DNA from: CAYNWT01 sp964450955
GTDB lineage: Bacteria > Planctomycetota > Planctomycetia > Planctomycetales > Planctomycetaceae
Length of the DNA stretch: 64,000 bases
Direction of reading: 5' to 3'
NCBI GenBank assembly: GCA_964450955.1
Contig: CAYVFI010000013.1
Coordinates: forward strand, 1-64,000
Shown piece by piece: positions 52,512 to 61,745 of this stretch (position 1 is its first letter; each line of letters begins with the position of its first letter). The notes beneath the pieces were generated by a model. The model was not told where the DNA came from. It made no database searches and saw nothing but the letters and a program-made list of their open reading frames with translations. The position numbers were made by a program, and so were the translations under genes.

Positions 52512-52570
52512 AAACGATTGGTGGGGCATAGGATCAACCTACCTAACCAAACGATTGGGCAAACGATTGG
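52512..52570. repeat. Three AAACGATTGG repeats upstream of the tricorn-like gene
   Basis: AAACGATTGG occurs at 52512, 52549 and 52561, the last two 12 bp apart. They lie 160-220 bp before the start of the tricorn-like gene, in a 286-bp spacer without genes. They could be regulator sites or a short decayed tandem repeat. Confidence 0.5.
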
Positions 52571-52639
52571 GGTTGGCGTGCAGCATCATACAGTTGTGGA
52601 CAGATGGGCCGCATTGGCTGCTGCGTTTGATAGTTGATT

Positions 52640-53563
52640 TTAGCCGTCTGCATTTCCGGCGACACCGCAGCGCTGGCCCATTTTGGCGTAGACCTCAATT
52701 CCGGCGCTGGAGTGCTGAATCAGATCTGCATCCAGTTGAATCGCGTCCTTTTGGAACACGGTCGTCACGCACGAACCGCCGAAGGAGAAGTATCCCTTCT
52801 CGCTGCCTTTCTCGACGGCACCTTGTGCGTACGTCTGATGGATCCCACCCACGCACGTCGCGCCGACTTCAAACACCAGGACTTTGCCGAATGACTCAGA
52901 ATCAACAACAGTCCGTTCGCGCCGGTTCTCCCACAGAATCGAAAGCTGTCGCCGCAGTGCCAGTGGGCTGACCGACCGCAACGTACCGGGCAGTAGTTGT
53001 GACGCGCTGGCCTGTCCGCCGACGGGGAAGTGGAACCGGTGGTAGTCCACCGGACACAGTCGTGAGATCAACAGCGAACCGCCTTCGAACTCGCGCGCCA
53101 GTTTTTGATCGCCGATGAACGAAGTCAGGTCGAAGGCTTGCCCTTTGAGATAAAACGTGTCGGCCGCAGAGACATTCGCGATCGCGAGGTGCCGACCGTC
53201 TGCGGGGAACACGGCAACGTTCTCGCCAGCAGCAATCGGTCGGGCTTCTGGTTTCAGTTTGCGATAGAAGAACTGGTTGAACGTGCGGTAGCTATCGACC
53301 GGATCAGCAAGCTCGTTCACATCCACGCCAAACGTTTCGATGAACGGTTCCACTTTCGATTGGCTTTTCGGGCGATCCATCCGCCAGCCATACCACCTTG
53401 AGAACCACAGCCGTTTGACCGCCACCTTCACCGTCAATCGGCCCAGCGGATTGCCGTAGGCCCACCGCATGAATCCTTCGCCGTAGATATCCTCCGTCTC
53501 AATCTCACCGGTGGAACGGTTGAAGAAACGAATCGGAGCGTCGAAGTGTTGGGCGTCTGGCAT
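52640..53563 (-). CDS. psd: Phosphatidylserine decarboxylase
   Basis: A 307-residue pyruvoyl enzyme converting phosphatidylserine to phosphatidylethanolamine. The family blocks are seen: FGVDVNELADPVDSYRTFNQ, FFYRKLKPEARPI, FPADGRHLAIANV, SRLCPVDYHRFHFPVGG, and VFEVGATCVGGIHQ. The self-cleavage site is YFSFGGSCV, a GGS variant of the common LGST, with the Ser becoming the pyruvoyl group. The ATG at 53563 (MPDAQHFD) is chosen over a GTG at 53590, though neither has a strong ribosome-binding site. Membrane-associated lipid synthesis; no other lipid gene nearby. Confidence 0.92.
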   Translation of the reverse strand: MPDAQHFDAPIRFFNRSTGEIETEDIYGEGFMRWAYGNPLGRLTVKVAVKRLWFSRWYGWRMDRPKSQSKVEPFIETFGVDVNELADPVDSYRTFNQFFYRKLKPEARPIAAGENVAVFPADGRHLAIANVSAADTFYLKGQAFDLTSFIGDQKLAREFEGGSLLISRLCPVDYHRFHFPVGGQASASQLLPGTLRSVSPLALRRQLSILWENRRERTVVDSESFGKVLVFEVGATCVGGIHQTYAQGAVEKGSEKGYFSFGGSCVTTVFQKDAIQLDADLIQHSSAGIEVYAKMGQRCGVAGNADG

Positions 53564-53696
53564 AGGACCGGCAGCATACCGGCGTGTCACGAAAGTGTCG
53601 AGAAGTCAGCTGCCGTGGTCCGTTCTTCAGTTGCAATTGCGAAACTGACTCACAACTTGTGTGCTTCGTGGAATTGAGTCGTTAGGATCAATATGC

Positions 53697-54467
53697 ATGA
53701 GCGCAACGTCCAACAAAATGCCCGGTAAGAGTGCCAAACGCGAGAAGGTGGTTGTTCGCGTAGTCGTCGTTGTTCTGCTGTTCCTGATTGTCGGTGGGAT
53801 CATAAAGAGGATTCAGAACAAGCTACCGCCTGGCGTTGCAACCATGGAGCTGTCGGATGGAACCGTGTTGGTTGTCAGGGCAGCCTTGTTTAGCAATCAG
53901 TCGGAATTTGCAGTCCCGCGACCGACGTTCGGCGTGACAACTCCATTCGGCAGGAAGGATACGTTGCTGTGGAGTTCGCGTGATGTGGGGGTAAGATTTG
54001 CCCTGAGTCGGCATGATCCAACGACGGGCGATTATCTGGACCTGCCGTGGTTCTCACACATTGAAACCACAGATTTTTGGGACGGGACCGTGCGCACATG
54101 GCCGGAGCGCGTGACTGTTCACAGGTTGAATGATGGTGTTCAAACAGTGGATATTGGGCCACCGCTCATCGGGGGCAATATCAGCCGCAGCGAGGGTTAT
54201 CGTATCCTGACTTGTGCGATGTACCGGTTTGAAGCTGCAAAACAGACGGCCGAATTTCGTGTGGTGGATGTCGCTGGTGAAACGCTGGCGACGTTCGAGT
54301 TGCCTCTCCCTGCGAGGTACGTCGGCGTTGAACGGGAGGGCCAGCATCAAACGACTGCGAAATTGCGTGACGTTTCGGTTGAGCTCGAATCGATGAAGGT
54401 CGTCGGCGGCGGAACCGTTGTGAATGATCGTGTCTCTGACGAAGCGGGCCTCCATCCGCAGTACTAG
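53697..54467 (+). CDS. Hypothetical membrane-anchored protein, 5' part of a split gene
   Basis: A 256-codon frame starting MSATSNKMPGKS, with a signal anchor at about 22-42 (VVVRVVVVVLLFLIVGGII). The outside part is beta-rich (PPGVATMELSDGTVLVVRAA, PWFSHIETTDFWDGTVRTWP). It ends at a single TAG (54465-54467) with HPQY, in the middle of what looks like a beta domain, because the same frame continues open for another 318 codons. AGGA lies about 11 bases before the start. I do not recognise the family; similar planctomycete proteins have a DGxxxxxWxxxxxxLxDxxGN block that here lies beyond the stop. Confidence 0.6.
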   Translation: MSATSNKMPGKSAKREKVVVRVVVVVLLFLIVGGIIKRIQNKLPPGVATMELSDGTVLVVRAALFSNQSEFAVPRPTFGVTTPFGRKDTLLWSSRDVGVRFALSRHDPTTGDYLDLPWFSHIETTDFWDGTVRTWPERVTVHRLNDGVQTVDIGPPLIGGNISRSEGYRILTCAMYRFEAAKQTAEFRVVDVAGETLATFELPLPARYVGVEREGQHQTTAKLRDVSVELESMKVVGGGTVVNDRVSDEAGLHPQY

Positions 54468-55421
54468 GTTCAGTCAGATGGACAAGAACTCGATCGCCGT
54501 GATTGGCGAGATTCCGACATGGTTTTACTTGATCAGGCTGGCAACGTACTTCGCATGGGCGGGCCTCCCCTGCCGGATGCACAGCCAAACTGGCTTCTGC
54601 GCTTCACCTTGTATCGGCGGCAGTCGGCCGGGTTTAACGAGCATCAGAAGGAGAAATTTTGCAGTGTGGCGATACCAGAAACCGGCAGCGAGCAGGGGGT
54701 CGTTTCTGCAAACTCACTCGTGACTTCGGTCACTTTGATGGGGGCCGGCAGTCAGTCCGTGGGAATCCCGAACTCGCGTTTTGGTGGCGGTACTCGGGAC
54801 CGGAACAGATTTCCCTGGCTCTGTGGAACACGCCGCAACGCCGGAGACTACAGAGGCAGCAGCAGTGGTGGAGGCGGTGGTTCGGGCGAGAACTGGAAGC
54901 GACACACGGCTTTTTCTACCCATCCATTCACGAACCAAGGAGTACAAACACCCGGGGTCAGGGCGAGTTTTAGCACAAACTGGACGTCGGAATCGCGTCA
55001 GACAATGATCGAGACGAATTGTGCGTACCCATTGGTCGTGCTGACGACGGAGCAATTTCCCGAAGATGAAGCACTTAATCTTGTTGCCGTTGATGATCAG
55101 GGGCGAACGATCCAGGTTCATCCAGTGATTCATGTGTTTCGACGGATGCCGGCTTACGCGCTGGAGATCTTTGACGACTCGCGTTCCGTCGAGCTGTACC
55201 TGGTCAGGCAGCGAGGCCGGTATATCGAACTTCCAATCGTTCCGCCCACCCGCGGCTTGCAGTTGTCGCGACCCCTGACTTCTACCGCGGGCAGGAAAAT
55301 CGTCACGCATGAAGACAGCGGATCCTTCACGACGTTCTATGGCGGGCGGGGCACCGGGATTCATTACACGCTGGAACCGACCAAAGATGGTTGGCGTGTT
55401 GTTGAGAAGAGCACTTGGTAG
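54468..55421 (+). pseudogene. 3' part of the split gene after an in-frame TAG
   Basis: Directly after the TAG the same frame reads VQSDGQELDRRDWRDSDMVL and LLDQAGNVLRMG, with no stop until 55421. The first ATG in it (54519) falls inside this domain and has no ribosome-binding site, so independent translation is unlikely. It has a glycine-rich linker (SSSGGGGGSGENW) and a second beta domain (CAYPLVVLTTEQFPEDEA, YALEIFDDSRSVELYLVRQR). One substitution would restore a 574-codon gene from 53697. Alternatives are stop-codon readthrough or a sequencing error. Confidence 0.6.
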
Positions 55422-55735
55422 ACCTGGCTTCCTGCGGAGGCTCGCACAGTCTGAGATCCATGGTCGCCCCTATTTCCAAACCCCGCGAAGCAAACAGCAT
55501 GTCACCTCTCCCGCTTGCGGGAGAGGTCGCGGTCTCAGCCGCGGGAGAGGGCGGACGAATATCCAATACCCAACAAGGAATCTCCAAGTAAGAACGCCGG
55601 TGCGGTCCATCACTGAAACGAAGTCCGCAAAGACTCTGATTGCTTTCTGTAGCTTGGCTCCCAAAGACGGTTGTTGAGTTTCTGTCGCCATTCGGCGATG
55701 ATCGCATTTGCTGTCTGATCCCATAGGGTGACTCA
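55422..55735. repeat. Intergenic region with dispersed-repeat hairpin
   Basis: No gene is seen in these 314 bp. A perfect 11-bp stem with a TT loop (ACCTCTCCCGC and GCGGGAGAGGT) lies at 55504-55527, followed by an imperfect GCGGGAGAGGGC echo. This CTCTCCC/GGGAGAG unit is a common intergenic repeat in many bacteria. Downstream comes an ATATCCAATACCC stretch similar to the argC leader. Confidence 0.65.
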
Positions 55736-56701
55736 ATGGTCCTGGTTCGAACTCTCTGTTTGCTGGTCTGCGGAGGTCTGGGCGTTGCCGGACTTTCTGG
55801 TTGCGGTAAGACGGATTCCAAGTCGGGCCGCGAAGTACTTTCTGTGACCGGTTCGCCTCGAATCGATCTCGATCGGGCTTACAGTATTGGCGACTACAAA
55901 ACTGCGATCCCGCTGCTGCAGGAACAGCTTGAGTCAGAACCGGAGGACGGCCGCAACTGGTTCCGTCTGGGTTACGCGCTGCATTCGGAGAACCGACTTG
56001 AGGAAGCCATTGTGGCTCACCAGAAGGCTTCGACTCTGGATGAATCGCAGAAGGCCACAGCCATTTACAATTGGGCGTGTGCGTTGGCGATGTTGGGTAA
56101 GGCGGACGAAGCGATTCAGCGTTTGCAACTTGCGGTGGATGCCGGCTTTGATCGCCGGCAAACAATTGTGGACGACCCGGACCTGGAATCGATAAAGCAG
56201 GAACCAGAGTTCCTGGCGATTCTGGAATCACTTATTCCCCCAGACGATTCCGGCGGTGTGGAATCTCCGCATACGGACTTCAGCTTTTGGGTAGGTGACT
56301 GGGATCTCGAAACCAAGGCCGGGCAGAAGGTGGGTCGCACCAGCGTGGTTCTGCAACACAATGGCTTCGCACTCAATGAGACGTGGCGATTGGAAGGAGG
56401 ACGCCGGGGGACGACTTTAACGTTCTACGATCCGCGCGAAGACGTTTGGAAGCAGACGCTCGTTAGCAACAAGGGACGGATCGACTACCTCATAGGTCGG
56501 TTCGAAGATGGAACCATGCTGTTGAGTGGTACTTTTGTGACTCGTGATGGGCAGCATGGGTTGCGAAAGATTCGGATGGCTCCCAAAGACAGCGACCAGA
56601 CTGTCGAGTATCGCGTTTCAGAATCTCGGGACGACGGTGCAAGCTGGGACGTTGTCTTCGAAGGCCGCTGGCTTCCTCGGAAGCCACGTTTGGCTCAGTA
56701 G
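55736..56701 (+). CDS. TPR lipoprotein with DUF1579-like C-terminal domain
   Basis: A 321-residue protein with a lipoprotein signal ending VAGLSGC (Cys at about 23). Residues of about 40-150 contain two to three TPR units: AYSIGDYKTAIPLLQEQLES, RLGYALHSENRLEEAIVAHQ, NWACALAMLGKADEAIQRLQ. From about 180 a beta-barrel-like domain begins FSFWVGDWDLETKAG and continues GFALNETWRLEGGRRGTTLT, recalling the DUF1579-type domain. Probably attached to a membrane facing the periplasm. It starts just after a repeat-rich spacer and is followed 5 bp later by a membrane protein gene, so the two are likely co-transcribed. Confidence 0.8.
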   Translation: MVLVRTLCLLVCGGLGVAGLSGCGKTDSKSGREVLSVTGSPRIDLDRAYSIGDYKTAIPLLQEQLESEPEDGRNWFRLGYALHSENRLEEAIVAHQKASTLDESQKATAIYNWACALAMLGKADEAIQRLQLAVDAGFDRRQTIVDDPDLESIKQEPEFLAILESLIPPDDSGGVESPHTDFSFWVGDWDLETKAGQKVGRTSVVLQHNGFALNETWRLEGGRRGTTLTFYDPREDVWKQTLVSNKGRIDYLIGRFEDGTMLLSGTFVTRDGQHGLRKIRMAPKDSDQTVEYRVSESRDDGASWDVVFEGRWLPRKPRLAQ

Positions 56702-56706
56702 CCATC

Positions 56707-57189
56707 GTGGGCGACATTCTCACGCGCGCGTTTGTTTGGATTGCGATACTGGGTTACGCGGTCGCGTTTGTTCTGCAGGTCTACCGAATCCGTGCCAGGT
56801 TGGCTCGGGTGGCCTGGACTTTGGGGGCGGCGGCGTTTGTGGTGCATGTCCTGTGTGCGTTCCACTATTTTCACGGTTGGAGCCACGCTGCAGCGTTCGC
56901 AGAAACCGCGCGGCAAACGAAGGGATTGACCGGGTTCGATACGGGTAGCGGGCTGTATCTGAACTATGTGTTTCTTGTGGTTTGGGTCGTTGATGCGGCG
57001 TGGTGGTGGCGAACGGGCGACGATGGGTACGCGGGCCGGGCTGGCTGGATTTCGGCCATGCTGCACGCTTTCTTCGTGTTCATGATCGTGAACGGAGCAA
57101 TTGTGTTCGGGAAGGGGCCGGTGCGCTGGTACGGAGCGGCACTGATCGCGATGATGGTGGCCGCGTACGCGAAAGGATCGCGTCGATGA
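56707..57189 (+). CDS. Hypothetical four-helix membrane protein
   Basis: A 160-residue protein starting at GTG 56707, 5 bp past the TPR lipoprotein stop. Four hydrophobic segments are visible (about 8-25, 35-52, 85-101 and 112-150). Conserved-looking polar features inside the membrane part are HVLCAFHYFHGWSHAAAF and a WWWRTGDDGY loop. The histidines could bind metal or heme, but this is not established. It ends 21 bp before the next gene, which has its own ribosome-binding sequence. Confidence 0.7.
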   Translation: MGDILTRAFVWIAILGYAVAFVLQVYRIRARLARVAWTLGAAAFVVHVLCAFHYFHGWSHAAAFAETARQTKGLTGFDTGSGLYLNYVFLVVWVVDAAWWWRTGDDGYAGRAGWISAMLHAFFVFMIVNGAIVFGKGPVRWYGAALIAMMVAAYAKGSRR

Positions 57190-57210
57190 AATTGGTGGAA
57201 GGTGCCCCGA

Positions 57211-60051
57211 ATGCGTCTGGCTTCTCTTTTAATCGTGTTAATTCCGACCGGAGTGTCGGCTCAGGAACAGGCTTTGGTTGAAGGCCGGTTTGCTCAGGCG
57301 TTGGATACGTCAAAAGGCGGATTTGTCGCCGATGGGGATCCGAAGTTCGGTCAGTTTCCGGTCACGGCAGAACTGTGGTTCAAAGCCAACAGCCACGCGC
57401 GTGGGCAGGTGCTGCTGGGCAACGAAATGCGAGCCTCCGGAACCAGCTGGCGACTTGGGATTGAGGCAGGAACCGGCAGGCTGCTGGTCGAACTACCTGG
57501 TCACCGGCCCGCCCGGTTTGTCGCCTCCACCGCCGCGCCCGTGAATGAATGGACTTACGCTGCGATTGTGATTGAACCACAGCGGTGTCGAGTCTACAGC
57601 GGGGGTCAGTTGGTTATTGATCAGAAAATCCAGTCGTTGGGTTTGCCGGCTCAGACGTCCGGGTTTGGCATTGGGATGTCTGCCGACAGCCGCAACAAGT
57701 CGGCAGCGTGGGTTGATGAAGTCCGCGTGTCGTCGGGAGTTCGTGACATCGTTGGTGTTCCGGATCGGCCGACGGTCAAGGACGAGACGACGATCGCGTT
57801 GTGGAGCTTTGACGAGTCGAAGAAGGATTACCTTTCCAAGTGGACTCCCAGCGGCGCGACCAACCAGGCGGGGCTTCCCTATCCGCATCGAGAAGCGGGT
57901 TACGAGTTCGAAAAGGATCCTGATTGGGCGGACGCTCGTTGGCAGGAAACCGACAAAGGTCGGTTCATTACACACTCGACGCTCATTCCAAAACGCGGAG
58001 TGAGTCCCAAGAGCGTGACGATTTTTCCGGGCAAGAGGAAAGACTATGCGTTGATGTTTGATCTGCTTCGCTGCGGTGTCATGGCGGTGGCGTCGGACGC
58101 GACTTTCAAGATTGATGAGTTCCGTTTTGGGCTGCTTAAGAAACCGACGTTGGAGGGCCAGTTGCGGGCTTACGTTTTGCCTACAAAGTTGTGGCGTGAT
58201 GTGGCGATGGGGCGGAAGCCGGTTGATCCAAAGTTCATCGACTACAAGAAGCTCACGACGAACCCCGGTCTGCCGCCGACGTTGCACTACGAAGTTCTGG
58301 GCGCAGATTTTACTGAGTCCTACCGGCTGGATGACGACGCCGATGGGAACCCGGTGCTTACGCGTTATATCACCGTCAAGAATCTTAACCGGCAGTTGGA
58401 TTTGACGATTGCTGAACTGAAAGGCGAACCGGCATCGAAAGTCGATGAGACATCGCAAAGGGTTTCTGTTTCGGGCGACGAGGGAAAGTTTGGCTTTGCG
58501 ATACCCGCCAGAACTGCTGGTGTGCAGATTGGCGTGATTGAAAAAGATGTCATCCTGCGATTTACGCCCGGACGACGTCAGGTAGCGATTCGCTATGGCG
58601 GTCCGAATGTTGTGGCTTCGGCTTCCAACGAACCTCCGGCTGCAGTCGCATCAAGCGAACCGGAATGGGGGCCGCCGTTGGTGACTCAAGGCAAGTTGGC
58701 TGATTCCGACACACAGGAACCGTGGGTGATAGACACAATTACGGTTCCCTTTGAGAACCCACACAAGGCGTTATTTTACATCACCGCTTTGGATTTCTTC
58801 CCGGACGGTCGAGCCGCCGTTGCCACTGCGCATGGTGACGTTTGGATTGTGAGTGGACTGGATGCGTCGTTGTCTGAGGTGCGTTGGCAGCGGTTTGCGA
58901 CCGGGCTGTATCAGCCGCTGGGTTTGGAGATTGGCGACGGCAAAGTCTTTGTGCTGGGGCGCGATCAGATCACTCGGCTGCTCGATACTGACAACAATGG
59001 TGAGGCCGATGTTTACGAATCGTTTAACAATGACTTGGTCATCACGGGAACCGATCACGCGTACGCGATGCGATTGGAACGCGATGGAGCCGGGAACTTT
59101 TTCTTTTTGAAGTCGGGCGAACCGCCGCATGGCAAGTCGTTGCTACGAGTCACACCGGATGGTCGCAGGCTTGAGGTTCTGGCAACAGGTTTCCGCCACC
59201 CGTACGGGATGGGGCTAAGTCCAAACGGAGACGTAACCGTGGCCGATAACGAAGGCCCGTGGGTTCCGTCATCGAAGATTGATTTGATTCGTCGCAATGG
59301 TTTCTATGGTTTCCTTGGCGACAAGAAAGAAGCACCGGCCGGTGTACGGCGCGAGAGGCCTTTGTGTTGGATCCCGAAGATCGCGGATAACTCGTCCGGC
59401 GGTCAGATGTGGAACACGAGTTCTAACTGGGGTCCGTATCACCGTGGCGGCATGCTGCACCTTTCCTGGGGACGCTGCACCATGCATGCGGTCCTACGTG
59501 ATGTGGTCCGGGGTGTTCATCAGGGCGCGACGGTCAGGTTTCCTGGGCTGACGTTTTTGTCGGGTAGCGGTGAGGCTGAGTTCAACCCGAAGGATGGTCA
59601 ATTGTATGTGGTTGGACTGGACGGCTGGCAAACCGGGGCGATTCAGGATGGGTGTTTTCAGCGGGTGCGATACACGGGCAAGCCGGTGTTCATGCCGTCG
59701 TCGTTTCGTGTTTTCGGAAACGGGATCGAGGTCGGTTTCTCAGAACCGTTGGACAAGCAATCGCTGGCGGACGCGAAGAACTACCGTATCGAACAGTGGA
59801 ACTACGCCTGGACCAGCACTTACGGTTCGTTCCATTATTCGGTGAAAGATCCGAAGAAGGTTGGTCACGATTCGGTTGAGATTCTTGACGTTTCAGTCGC
59901 ACCGGATGGCCGAAGCATATTTTTAAAGACAAATCCGCTGCGTTCGGTGGATCAGATTCACGTCCACACCGATGTCACAACTCCAGACGGTCGCGCGATG
60001 AACTTCGACATTTACGGAACCATCAAACAAATGTGGCCGGCTAGACGGTAG
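57211..60051 (+). CDS. Secreted LamG + PVC-type dehydrogenase propeller protein
   Basis: A 946-residue exported protein. The ATG at 57211 begins a signal peptide (MRLASLLIVLIPTGVSA) and has GGAAGGTG upstream. About residues 30-190 form a concanavalin/LamG-like jelly roll (FPVTAELWFKANS, GIEAGTGRLLVELPG, AAWVDEVRVSSGVRD). A DUF6797-like region with RDYVxMF-type features follows. From about 510 comes the PVC-type propeller (FYITALDFFPDGRAAVATAH, VTPDGRRLEVLATGFRHPYG, GLSPNGDVTVADNEGPWVPS). The C-terminus is a beta domain with NGIEVGFSEPLDKQSLADA. Unlike the protein at 13203 it has no CxxCH cytochrome domain. Likely carbohydrate-directed, by analogy only. Confidence 0.85.
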   Translation: MRLASLLIVLIPTGVSAQEQALVEGRFAQALDTSKGGFVADGDPKFGQFPVTAELWFKANSHARGQVLLGNEMRASGTSWRLGIEAGTGRLLVELPGHRPARFVASTAAPVNEWTYAAIVIEPQRCRVYSGGQLVIDQKIQSLGLPAQTSGFGIGMSADSRNKSAAWVDEVRVSSGVRDIVGVPDRPTVKDETTIALWSFDESKKDYLSKWTPSGATNQAGLPYPHREAGYEFEKDPDWADARWQETDKGRFITHSTLIPKRGVSPKSVTIFPGKRKDYALMFDLLRCGVMAVASDATFKIDEFRFGLLKKPTLEGQLRAYVLPTKLWRDVAMGRKPVDPKFIDYKKLTTNPGLPPTLHYEVLGADFTESYRLDDDADGNPVLTRYITVKNLNRQLDLTIAELKGEPASKVDETSQRVSVSGDEGKFGFAIPARTAGVQIGVIEKDVILRFTPGRRQVAIRYGGPNVVASASNEPPAAVASSEPEWGPPLVTQGKLADSDTQEPWVIDTITVPFENPHKALFYITALDFFPDGRAAVATAHGDVWIVSGLDASLSEVRWQRFATGLYQPLGLEIGDGKVFVLGRDQITRLLDTDNNGEADVYESFNNDLVITGTDHAYAMRLERDGAGNFFFLKSGEPPHGKSLLRVTPDGRRLEVLATGFRHPYGMGLSPNGDVTVADNEGPWVPSSKIDLIRRNGFYGFLGDKKEAPAGVRRERPLCWIPKIADNSSGGQMWNTSSNWGPYHRGGMLHLSWGRCTMHAVLRDVVRGVHQGATVRFPGLTFLSGSGEAEFNPKDGQLYVVGLDGWQTGAIQDGCFQRVRYTGKPVFMPSSFRVFGNGIEVGFSEPLDKQSLADAKNYRIEQWNYAWTSTYGSFHYSVKDPKKVGHDSVEILDVSVAPDGRSIFLKTNPLRSVDQIHVHTDVTTPDGRAMNFDIYGTIKQMWPARR

Positions 60052-60121
60052 CCAAAACGGCCAGGTCAGCCATTCGAACGGGCTTAGCAAACGGCCTGAG
60101 AATTCTTCCCGAAACACTTGT

Positions 60122-61717
60122 ATGCAAGCCGTTCTCGCTCTGGTAAGTCAGGCGCTTCATCAGGACTGTCGTCAATTCTCCACCGCCTTCCTGCGCGCGA
60201 CTTCTGTAACTTTGGTGTTGGCGGTGTTGGCGTTGATTAACCTTGCGTCGCCGCAGATGGCGACGGGGCTGGGGTTTGCCAGTTGGCTGATGTGGCTGAA
60301 TTACACCGGCATCACGCTGGCCGGGTTTTCGTGGTTCGCGGCTGCGATTACTGAAGAACGCGAACGGCAGACGCTGGGCCTGCTGAGAATGACGGGTGTA
60401 AACGGGGCCGCGATTCTGTTTGGAAAGTGGCTGCCGCGGATAATTGTGGTTCTTGTCCTGCTAATTGCGCAGCTGCCGCTTGCCGTTCTGTCGATCACGA
60501 TGGGAGGCATTACTCGCCATCAGTTGTTTGCCGCAGTAATTGCGTTGATGGCGTACGCCGTGATGATGTCAGCCATCGCGCTGTTGTGGTCTGCAGTGTG
60601 TACGACGGCTCGCGCAGCGTGTTGGATGGTGGGGCTGTGTTGGCTTGGCTTTACTGTGCTGCCTCCACTGTGGAAATCGTGCCTGCCGGGAGGCTTCATG
60701 GGCAAGCTGTTCGCTCAACAGTTCGACATTGGAATTCCGGAACGAGTCCCTGTGTTTTGGGGCTACATCATTGACACCCGTTGGCTTGCCAATGCGGTGC
60801 ATGACATGTCGTTGTTTCGGCGGCTGGACACCATTTTTGCGATTCAGGCTGGCGAACCGCTTGTTGAGTACCAGGTGATTTCGAACTTGTTGGTCGGCGT
60901 GCTGGCTGTGGTGTTGGCCTGGATCATTTTTGAATACGTGACGTTGTACAACCTGGACGCGCCAGTGAAGCCGCCAGTCCGGTTGTCTCGCGCGTTTCGG
61001 CGGCGGCAGAAGAAGGGTAAGCGACCGCAGAAGGTTGGTCGTTCTTGGGGCTGGGCTTTGGCCTGGAAAGAGTTCAACTTTGTTGGGAGTGGTTGGACTT
61101 ACTTTTTTGTGAAGGCGCTGGCTTACCCGGGGATTGGGTTCATCATTATGAGCGTCACTTCGGCCAGTGGTACGCCGTTTAAAGATGTTTGGAAGCAGAT
61201 GGCGGCGGGGCTGTTCATGACGGTAGGTGGGCTGGGGGCCCTTGCCGAAATTGCGGGAATGACCGGGCGAATGTTTGGCGACGAAATTCGCGCGAAGACT
61301 CTTAGCGGTCTCTTGATACTGCCTTGTTCAATTGCAGGCATCGGCTACCAGAAGCTTGCCGGTGCATTGCTGACCGTGTTTCCGGCGGCGTGCACATTTC
61401 TGGTGGGAGCCACGCTGGATGAAAGTGCGACCAGAGGCTTCCTGCTTGGGCTGTTTTCCCTGGGAGGAGCGGTCACGGTAGTGGGCTATCTGGTTTTCCT
61501 GCATCTCAGCGTTTATCTGTCGCTGCACCTGAAAGTTGGTGGAGTGTTGGCCGCGTTTTTTGCATGCTGGTGCTTGTTCGCGATTGGAGCACAGGGGTTG
61601 AGGATGGCTTTGACTCTGCGGACGCTCAATGTCGTCTTCATTGTTGTGGGGTTGGCGATCTGCGCGTTCCTACAATTCCGCATCGCGCGTGATGTTCAGG
61701 GGAAGGGGGCCGCATGA
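60122..61717 (+). CDS. ABC-2-type transporter permease-like protein
   Basis: A 531-residue protein with about 11-12 membrane segments. The first part has the ABC-2 permease signature region ITEERERQTLGLLRMTGVN followed by LFGKWLPRIIVVLVLLIAQL. A basic cytoplasmic loop (FRRRQKKGKRPQKVGRSWG) separates two six-helix-like halves; the second has RMFGDEIRAKTLSGLLILP, echoing the first. It is followed by a paralog 28 bp later. No ATPase subunit is encoded to the left; the right-hand neighbours are the paralog and rimO, so the nucleotide-binding partner must be elsewhere. Confidence 0.8.
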   Translation: MQAVLALVSQALHQDCRQFSTAFLRATSVTLVLAVLALINLASPQMATGLGFASWLMWLNYTGITLAGFSWFAAAITEERERQTLGLLRMTGVNGAAILFGKWLPRIIVVLVLLIAQLPLAVLSITMGGITRHQLFAAVIALMAYAVMMSAIALLWSAVCTTARAACWMVGLCWLGFTVLPPLWKSCLPGGFMGKLFAQQFDIGIPERVPVFWGYIIDTRWLANAVHDMSLFRRLDTIFAIQAGEPLVEYQVISNLLVGVLAVVLAWIIFEYVTLYNLDAPVKPPVRLSRAFRRRQKKGKRPQKVGRSWGWALAWKEFNFVGSGWTYFFVKALAYPGIGFIIMSVTSASGTPFKDVWKQMAAGLFMTVGGLGALAEIAGMTGRMFGDEIRAKTLSGLLILPCSIAGIGYQKLAGALLTVFPAACTFLVGATLDESATRGFLLGLFSLGGAVTVVGYLVFLHLSVYLSLHLKVGGVLAAFFACWCLFAIGAQGLRMALTLRTLNVVFIVVGLAICAFLQFRIARDVQGKGAA

Positions 61718-61745
61718 CGAATCGGTACGTGGAGAACCGCGGCTA

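Noticed and set aside
55470..56231. 253-residue minus-strand frame
   Set aside because: Overlaps the TPR lipoprotein gene on the other strand and a repeat hairpin; Pro/Arg/Ser-rich without motifs.
57493..58458. 321-residue minus-strand frame
   Set aside because: Antisense to the LamG/dehydrogenase protein; Arg-rich, no recognisable feature.
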